Part shown: piece after piece, positions 31,480-37,049 of the stretch
Numbering within the stretch: position 1 is the first letter of the stretch
How the letters are laid out: the number at the start of each line of letters is the position of its first letter
Source of the DNA: Anaerolineaceae bacterium
Lineage (GTDB): Bacteria; Chloroflexota; Anaerolineae; Aggregatilineales; Phototrophicaceae
NCBI GenBank assembly: GCA_016124855.1
Contig: WGMX01000082.1
Coordinates: 1-37,049 of the forward strand
Reading direction: 5' to 3'
DNA: 37,049 nt
Translations under genes and position numbers: made by a program
Notes under the pieces: generated by a model
Seen by the model: the letters and a program-made list of their open reading frames with translations, nothing else
Told to the model about the DNA's origin: nothing
Database searches by the model: none

Positions 31480-32193
31480 ATGCTAAAACCAACTGACATC
31501 AAGAAGATACTTGAACTTTGGGAATCAGGTGTTCCAAAAGAGCGTATTGCCGATATGACGGGTATATCACGCTACTCGGTCAGAAATTGCATAGAAGAGT
31601 ACAAATCTTTAGCCCAATTTAATAAACTTTTTGGACACTTATCGGATTTGCCAGAGAATGAAGACACTGAAGCTGCTCCGCGAAAATATATTATTCGGGG
31701 TTATGCAGCAAAAAGGCGAAACTATACAAATGAACAGTTTGCGAAAGCTGTAGCGGAATCAACGTCAATCGCAAAAGTGTTGGAAAAATTGGGGTTAAAA
31801 CCTGCGGGTGGCAATTACGTTCTTGCAAATAAACTAATCCAAGAACTTGGTTTGGACACAAGCCATTTCAGAGGTAGCCATGATTGGGCACGAGGAAAGA
31901 AAAGCACTTTTGTCCGTCAACGTGCTTTGGGCGAAATCATGGTTAAAGACTCTGATTACGCCAATACACATGTCCTCCGTAAGCGTTTAATCGCTGAAGG
32001 AGTATTCGAACATCGCTGTGTCTCGTGCGGACTTGACATGTGGCTAGACAACAAAATTCCACTGGAAATCGACCACATCAACGGCGACCGGCGTGACAAC
32101 CGCCTCGAAAATCTACGCCTGTTATGTCCGAACTGCCACGCATTGACATCGACCTATCGCGGGAAGAACAAGAAAACAACGCCTAATATTTGA
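31480..32193 (+). CDS. HNH endonuclease with N-terminal helix-turn-helix
   Basis: A 237-residue protein. Residues 1-45 look like an HTH (MLKPTDIKKILELWESGVPK, MTGISRYSVRNCIEEYKSL). Residues about 75-145 form a DNA-binding region of the kind found in phage-type HNH enzymes (FAKAVAESTSIAKVLEKLGL, ELGLDTSHFRGSHDWARGKK). The C-terminal zinc-bound HNH nuclease (about 175-225) has CVSCGLDMWLDNKIPLEIDH, INGDRRDNRLENLRLLCPNC and HA, with paired CxxC. The ATG at 31480 is preferred to 31477 because GGAG is 6 nt upstream. It lies right behind a tRNA terminator. A mobile or homing-type role is plausible, but no att-site duplication or partner is visible. Confidence 0.8.
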   Translation: MLKPTDIKKILELWESGVPKERIADMTGISRYSVRNCIEEYKSLAQFNKLFGHLSDLPENEDTEAAPRKYIIRGYAAKRRNYTNEQFAKAVAESTSIAKVLEKLGLKPAGGNYVLANKLIQELGLDTSHFRGSHDWARGKKSTFVRQRALGEIMVKDSDYANTHVLRKRLIAEGVFEHRCVSCGLDMWLDNKIPLEIDHINGDRRDNRLENLRLLCPNCHALTSTYRGKNKKTTPNI

Positions 32194-32253
32194 CTTCTTA
32201 CTGCCCCGCGCTTAGCATAGCACTCCTCTCGCCTGCTCACTACGGACATCAAA

Positions 32254-33555
32254 ATGGAAAATTATGTTATCCCCTCAGATAGTGCTATTTTGCGGTTGGT
32301 TGAAGCGGCAGAAAAAGAACTGGCTTCTTACGAACCTAAACTATTGCCCCTGTTCCGCCAGTGTTACCTGAATACCCTCCAAACCACTGTCCAGCTTGAC
32401 GATGACGGAACCAGTTTTGTCATTACAGGTGATATTCCAGCGATGTGGCTGCGCGATTCGACGGCGCAGGTTCGTCCTTATATATCTCTGGCTGCTGCGG
32501 ATGAGAGTATTCGTCGGGTGATCGCTGGATTAATCCGTCGTCAGGCAAAGTACTTGTTGATTGATCCTTATGCCAACGCCTTTAACCAAGAGGATAACGG
32601 GCATGGACATCAAGACGATAAAACACAAATGAATCCTTGGATTTGGGAGCGCAAATATGAACTGGATTCGTTGTGCTATCCGGTTCAACTGCTGACCGAC
32701 TATTTCGTTACGACTCGTGACGGATCCATTTTTGATGAAAAGGTCCATCAAATGCTGCAAGTGATTGTCGCGACAATGAAGACCGAGCAGTATCACGATC
32801 AGTTATCGACCTACACTTTTGACCGCGTAGGCGTCGCTTCGGATACACTGCCATTAGGCGGGCGAGGAACCCGTACCAACTTCACGGGCATGGTTTGGTC
32901 AGGTTTTCGTCCGAGCGATGACTCATGCAAATTCGGTTATCTAATTCCCGCCAATATGTTTGCGGTGGTTATTCTTGAACATCTGAGCAAGTTCGCCCAT
33001 GAAATCTATCATGACGAAGCGTTGGCTCATGCTGCTCAACAACTGCGAGGCGAAATCCAATTCGGAATCGAAACTTACGGTATCGTAAACCATCCAAGCT
33101 TTGGACGGATGTATGCCTACGAAACAGACGGTTATGGCAACTATAACCTGATGGATGATGCCAACGTGCCTAGTCTGCTTTCCATGCCTTATTTAGGCTA
33201 CTGCACTTCTGATTCGGCGCTTTATCAAAATACCCGCGCCTTTGTCTTGAGTACCGAGAACCCCTTTTACTTCAGCGGCCAATATGCTAAAGGCATCGGC
33301 AGCCCTCATACACCGCATGGTTACATCTGGCATATTGGCCTAATTATGCAGGGGCTAACCGCCACAAGCGCCGCCGAGCAAGATACCTTGATTCAAATGC
33401 TGCTCTCGACTACCGCCGGAACAAATTTTATGCACGAGAGCTTTCATCCCGACACCCCTGAACAGTTTACACGCTCATGGTTTGCGTGGGCCAACAGCTT
33501 GTTTGGGGAGTTCATTCTACGTAGGCTCAACCTCACGACTCAAAATCGAATATGA
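32254..33555 (+). CDS. Glycoside hydrolase family 125 (exo-alpha-1,6-mannosidase type)
   Basis: A 433-residue cytoplasmic protein with the conserved blocks of GH125 (formerly DUF1237): GDIPAMWLRDSTAQVRPYIS near residue 59, WERKYELDSLCYPVQLLTDY, SGFRPSDDSCKFGYLIPANM, YETDGYGNYNLMDDANVPSL and SPHTPHGYIWHIGLIMQGLT. Known members are metal-independent exo-alpha-1,6-mannosidases acting on mannose oligosaccharides. There is no signal peptide, so it would act on imported oligosaccharides. No mannose transporter or other mannosidase is adjacent. It is followed by 240 bp of non-coding sequence before the sensor kinase. Confidence 0.87.
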   Translation: MENYVIPSDSAILRLVEAAEKELASYEPKLLPLFRQCYLNTLQTTVQLDDDGTSFVITGDIPAMWLRDSTAQVRPYISLAAADESIRRVIAGLIRRQAKYLLIDPYANAFNQEDNGHGHQDDKTQMNPWIWERKYELDSLCYPVQLLTDYFVTTRDGSIFDEKVHQMLQVIVATMKTEQYHDQLSTYTFDRVGVASDTLPLGGRGTRTNFTGMVWSGFRPSDDSCKFGYLIPANMFAVVILEHLSKFAHEIYHDEALAHAAQQLRGEIQFGIETYGIVNHPSFGRMYAYETDGYGNYNLMDDANVPSLLSMPYLGYCTSDSALYQNTRAFVLSTENPFYFSGQYAKGIGSPHTPHGYIWHIGLIMQGLTATSAAEQDTLIQMLLSTTAGTNFMHESFHPDTPEQFTRSWFAWANSLFGEFILRRLNLTTQNRI

Positions 33556-33795
33556 CAGGATGATTATCTGCTTCAAATATAGTCGATCCTCAATTTATGT
33601 TCGACATAACGAAATCTTCGTAAAATTTCAGATTAATCGTTCAATTTGACTAAATCGTTAAGCGCGCTGGGCTTAAGTAAAGCTATAATTAGTAATGTTC
33701 TGTAATAGTCCTCTTGTGATACCACAATGTTGACTGACTGTTGACGTTTCAGAATGTGAATATGATTTGGCTATAGTTGTCTGTGGAGCCGGACT

Positions 33796-36700
33796 ATGCA
33801 GGTGTTGATGATCGAAGATAACGAGAACGATTATCTTCTCGTGAACAATGTGATGAAAAAAAGCAGCGACGTTGTGCTTCACTGGCAAAGCACGTTAAAA
33901 GCGGGTTTGCTTTATCTTCAATCTAACACGGTTGATGTCATTTTGCTGGATTTGGGACTGCCGGACGCGCATGGGCTGAATGCCATCGACCGACTGCAAA
34001 CCGAGTTTCCCCTTATTCCGATAATTATTCTCAGCGCTAATGATACCGATGAACTGGCTTTGGAGTCGGTTCGTCATGGGGCGCAAGATTATCTGCTGAA
34101 AGGTAAAGCAGATGATTACGTATTGAATAAGGCACTGCGTTATGCAATAGAACGCAAACGGTTGGAAGAGCGCCTTCGCCGCAGCGAGGAAATTCACCGA
34201 ACGTTTGCGCAGAATTTTCCAAATGGTACGCTGGCGATCTTTGATCACAATCTACAATATACATTAGTGGATGGTCTGGGGTTAGCGGGACTGGGACTTT
34301 CTAAAGAAAGAATGGAAGGAAAAACCATTTGGGATGTCTTTCCACCGGAATTAGCGGCGGCTGGCGAAATTCGTATGCGTAAGTCGTTGGCTGGCGAAGA
34401 AGTGGTTGAAGAAATTGTTTTCGCCGGCCAGATTGTTTTGATGAATTATGTTCCCATTCGTGACGCGGCTGGTGTTATCGTTTCTGGCATGATTATGTCC
34501 CAGAACATTACCAATCGTAAGCAAGCAGAAGCTGCATTAGCCGCCGAACGCAATCTCTTACGGACGCTGATTGATAGTATTCCGGATTATGTCTATATTA
34601 AAGATACGCAAAGCCGATTCGTCCTTGCGAACCGATCGGTTCTGAACGCCAGTGGTCTAGAGAATATCGAACAGCTTATTGGAAAATCTGATTTTGACAT
34701 GATGCCACAGGCGATTGCCCAATCTTTTTATGACGATGACCGAACTGTTTTGAGTTCGGGACAGCCCCTAATTGACCGTGAAGAACCCTCAATTGATTTG
34801 AAAACAGGCGAGGAATTGTGGTTCTCGACCACCAAAGTTCCACTGCGAGACGAAAACGGCTCAGTGACCGGTTTGGTCGGCGTAAGTCGAGACATCAGGC
34901 ATCGCAAGCAGTTAGAAGCGGCTCTGAAGCTCAAAATAGAAGAAGAACTTAATTTTCAAAATTATCTCAAAGCGCTCCACGAAATCACCATCGAACTAAC
35001 GACCATTAATGAAATTGACGAATTTTATAAGCGGGCTGTTGAATTGGGTTTGCAGCGTCTTGGCTTCGACCGGCTGGGGTTATTGCTTTACGAGCAAGAA
35101 ACCGGGGTTGCGGTAGGGACGTGGGGAACTGATGCACAAGGCCACGTGGTAGCCGAACACGATTTGCGGATTGATCCTTCTGCGCTCACAAATATCTTGA
35201 AGCGCTCGCTACAAAAAGAGGAACGCTTTGCAGTCGATGAAAATACGCCGCTGTTTAGCAACTTCAAACAGATAGGTTTAGGATGGAATGCGGCTGCGGT
35301 ACTGTGGAATGGTTCTGAAAAAATTGGCTGGTTGGCTGCCGACAACGTGGTGCGACACGAGGCGTTGTCACAAAACCAAATGAACGTGCTAGCGCTCTAT
35401 GCTGTGACACTCGGTACGCTTCTGGCTCAAAAGCGCTCCCAAATCGCAGTCCGCGAGAGTGAAAAAGGCTTGCGACTGCTGGCAGAAAACTCTCCAGATT
35501 ATATCTATATTTTGTCGCTGACTGATCCGGGGCAAATCTATATTAACCGACCGGAATTTCTGGGATATAACCAAAGCGAAATGCAAGCTGCCGGATCGCT
35601 GCTCGACGCTGTGCATCCCGCAGATAAGGAACGGGTGGTCGCTCACTGGCAAGCTGTAACAAAAGGTAATGAAAACCAGCATGACGGCATGATTGAATAC
35701 CGGATGCGTGATAAGGCTGGTGGCTGGCGCTGGATACAAAGTCGCGAAACCATTTTCGCCTCGGATACGGACGGCAAACCGACACAAATTTTGGTTACAC
35801 TCACCGATATAAGTGAACGCAAAAAGGCCGAGGAAAGTTTGCGTCAGGAGCGTGACCTGCTGCGAACTTTGATTGAAAACACTCCTGACTATATCTCACT
35901 CAAAGACAGGGAAGGTCGCTTCCTGCTTGTCAACAAGGCGCTGGCCGAAGCTTCAAACCTTATGCCAGAGGACATGATTGGCAAAATGACCAGTGATATC
36001 CTGCCCAAACATCTTGCCAGCCGCTTTCACGAAGACGATATGAAGGTGATTAAGTCAGGCAAGCCGGTCGTCAACGCTGAACAGGATACAGGCGAAAAAA
36101 CACTTCTTACGAGCAAAATGCCTGTCCGCGACAATGATGGGCAGGTAACGGGAATTATTAGTATCAGCCGGGACATCACCGAACATAAACAACTTGAGTC
36201 GCAAAAGTTGGAATTGGAAGCTGAACGTGGGCGCATTAAGTTGTTGCAGAGTTTTATCAATGACATGTCTCATGATTTTCGCACACCATTAACCACCATC
36301 AATACCAGCTTATATTTGCTGAAGCGAACAACTGACTCCGAAAAGCGGGATGCTTACTTGAGCCGGGCGCAGCAGGATATTCGGCGGATGGATAAACTGT
36401 TAGAAGAACTGCTGCAAATGGAATATTTGGATAAGGGCGATACAAAATTCGAATTCAGTCTAACCGATATGAATTTGTTTATACCCTCGCTGATTCATGA
36501 CTATGAGTCGTTGATGACACCCAAACAAATCACGGTGAAGTTTGTGACCGATGTCGAAACCTGTGTGGCATTGATTGATCAGGTGGAGTTCGCCCGCGCC
36601 ATCACCAACCTGATGGATAACGCCATCGCTTATACGCCGCAAAGTGGGGAAATTAGCATTCATGTGGACGTGCAAGGGGATTGGGCGATTGTTTCTATTC

Positions 36701-36915
36701 AAGATACAGGCATCGGCATATCAGCGTCGGATTTGCCCCATATCTTCGAGCGCTTTTATCGGGCTGATCAAGCGCGGTCAACCGAGACTGGCGGCAGCGG
36801 GTTAGGGCTTTCTATTGTTCAGAAAATTATTGACGCTCACAGCGGTCAAATTAATGTGGAAAGTGAACCCGGCGTCGGCAGCAAATTCACGATTCGTCTG
36901 CCACTTGCCCGCTGA
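33796..36915 (+). CDS. Receiver-PAS-PAS-GAF-PAS-PAS-histidine kinase (sensor with N-terminal receiver)
   Basis: A 1039-residue cytoplasmic protein. Receiver domain 1-118: acidic pocket EDN, phospho-Asp52 in ILLDLGLPD, Lys102 in DYLLKG. PAS domains at about 130-245 and 255-370 (IPDYVYIKDTQSRFVLANRS). GAF at about 385-545 (EFYKRAVELGLQRLGFDRLG). PAS at about 555-680 with a PAC motif (EYRMRDKAGGWRWIQSRETI), and PAS at about 690-800 (TPDYISLKDREGRFLLVNKA). HisKA with His826 in MSHDFRTPL. HATPase 925-1037 (N-box NLMDNAIAYTP, DTGIGI, FERFYRADQAR, GSGLGLSIV). No membrane segment is seen. The kinase core resembles the truncated gene at 138-789. The cognate response regulator is not next to it. Confidence 0.92.
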   Translation: MQVLMIEDNENDYLLVNNVMKKSSDVVLHWQSTLKAGLLYLQSNTVDVILLDLGLPDAHGLNAIDRLQTEFPLIPIIILSANDTDELALESVRHGAQDYLLKGKADDYVLNKALRYAIERKRLEERLRRSEEIHRTFAQNFPNGTLAIFDHNLQYTLVDGLGLAGLGLSKERMEGKTIWDVFPPELAAAGEIRMRKSLAGEEVVEEIVFAGQIVLMNYVPIRDAAGVIVSGMIMSQNITNRKQAEAALAAERNLLRTLIDSIPDYVYIKDTQSRFVLANRSVLNASGLENIEQLIGKSDFDMMPQAIAQSFYDDDRTVLSSGQPLIDREEPSIDLKTGEELWFSTTKVPLRDENGSVTGLVGVSRDIRHRKQLEAALKLKIEEELNFQNYLKALHEITIELTTINEIDEFYKRAVELGLQRLGFDRLGLLLYEQETGVAVGTWGTDAQGHVVAEHDLRIDPSALTNILKRSLQKEERFAVDENTPLFSNFKQIGLGWNAAAVLWNGSEKIGWLAADNVVRHEALSQNQMNVLALYAVTLGTLLAQKRSQIAVRESEKGLRLLAENSPDYIYILSLTDPGQIYINRPEFLGYNQSEMQAAGSLLDAVHPADKERVVAHWQAVTKGNENQHDGMIEYRMRDKAGGWRWIQSRETIFASDTDGKPTQILVTLTDISERKKAEESLRQERDLLRTLIENTPDYISLKDREGRFLLVNKALAEASNLMPEDMIGKMTSDILPKHLASRFHEDDMKVIKSGKPVVNAEQDTGEKTLLTSKMPVRDNDGQVTGIISISRDITEHKQLESQKLELEAERGRIKLLQSFINDMSHDFRTPLTTINTSLYLLKRTTDSEKRDAYLSRAQQDIRRMDKLLEELLQMEYLDKGDTKFEFSLTDMNLFIPSLIHDYESLMTPKQITVKFVTDVETCVALIDQVEFARAITNLMDNAIAYTPQSGEISIHVDVQGDWAIVSIQDTGIGISASDLPHIFERFYRADQARSTETGGSGLGLSIVQKIIDAHSGQINVESEPGVGSKFTIRLPLAR

Positions 36916-37049
36916 CTGAGCTTTAAAACACCGCTTCGCCAGCTGCTTCCCACTGTAGCATTGACGGAATCCGTCAGCCTCCACTAGACTGACAGGCTGT
37001 AGTCGAAGGGGTAATGCGTGACTGGAACAGGTGCTGACCAACAGAAACA
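36916..37049. other. Window-end non-coding stretch
   Basis: After the kinase stop there is no gene up to the window end. A short palindrome TGACGGAATCCGTCA is at about 36963-36977. GGGAAGCAGC on the minus strand (about 36942-36951) recurs in the intergenic repeat at 30527, perhaps a third degenerate copy in inverse orientation. Confidence 0.4.

Noticed and set aside
31349..33555. Integrated element bounded by tRNA-Leu(TAA) duplication
   Set aside because: I looked for a repeat of the tRNA 3' end (GGTTCGAATCCCACCAGCCC) downstream up to 33600 and found none, and there is no integrase gene.
33729..33766. TTGACT/TTGACG repeats and TATGAT before the sensor kinase as a promoter
   Set aside because: The spacings between the boxes (14 and 25 bp) are outside the normal range.
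1..37049. CRISPR array, rRNA operon, prophage or biosynthetic cluster
   Set aside because: No regularly spaced direct repeats, rRNA-like stretches, phage structural genes or multi-domain synthases were seen.

Overview
The window reads as a chromosomal segment of a free-living, heterotrophic bacterium, most likely of the phylum Chloroflexota (Anaerolineae-like). This is an inference from gene content. The strongest marker is the three-gene set SCO1664-like kinase / DUF3090 / MSMEG_4193-like phosphomutase (15469-17435), which I know as a conserved set of Actinobacteria and Chloroflexi; base composition is too balanced for a typical actinobacterium. Other markers are a short Flp-type pilin, membrane-anchored TPR proteins with Pro/Thr-rich linkers, and a zinc-less anti-sigma factor. 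Coding density is high, genes lie on both strands in short operons, and there is no rRNA, CRISPR array or prophage. The window holds three tRNA genes: Leu-CAA, Arg-CCT and Leu-TAA.

Layout. 1-137 is the right end of an IS256/Mutator-family element that has cut off the front of a histidine kinase gene (remnant 138-789). 819-5870: a secreted glycosidase-like protein, a small STAS-like protein, tRNA-Leu(CAA), and an ECF sigma / anti-sigma / NUDIX operon. 5871-6373 is non-coding with palindromic blocks. 6374-9938 is a nucleoside-type ABC importer (ATPase plus two permeases) without a binding protein, ended by a clear terminator. 9939-13450: a dispersed repeat, a membrane-tethered DUF559-like nuclease, a MITE-like element and a TPR protein. 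13702-18699, all on the minus strand: secreted 5'-nucleotidase, the kinase/DUF3090/phosphomutase trio, and a secreted sorbosone-dehydrogenase-like propeller. 18873-23264, plus strand: phosphoesterase and methyltransferase (overlapping), a TPR protein and an unknown membrane protein. 23320-24847: a membrane protein and an M19 dipeptidase. 25005-27006: a membrane-fused sulfite-oxidase-type molybdoenzyme and an orphan Flp pilin with a near-consensus promoter. 27086-30230: a copper-handling operon (small membrane protein, CopC-CopD fusion with a decayed cytochrome c tail, TIR-like membrane protein). 30370-32193: tRNA-Arg, an XRE regulator facing a consensus promoter, tRNA-Leu(TAA) and an HNH endonuclease. 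32254-36915: a GH125 mannosidase and a receiver-PAS-GAF-PAS-histidine kinase.

No single large new system stands out. The most interesting items are: the uncharacterised kinase/DUF3090/phosphomutase trio; the IS-truncated kinase; the XRE regulator with twin direct repeats over an exact-consensus divergent promoter; the CopCD fusion whose heme motif is two single-base changes from CxxCH; a MITE-like element that reaches the stop codon of a TPR gene; and a ~100-bp intergenic repeat present at least twice.
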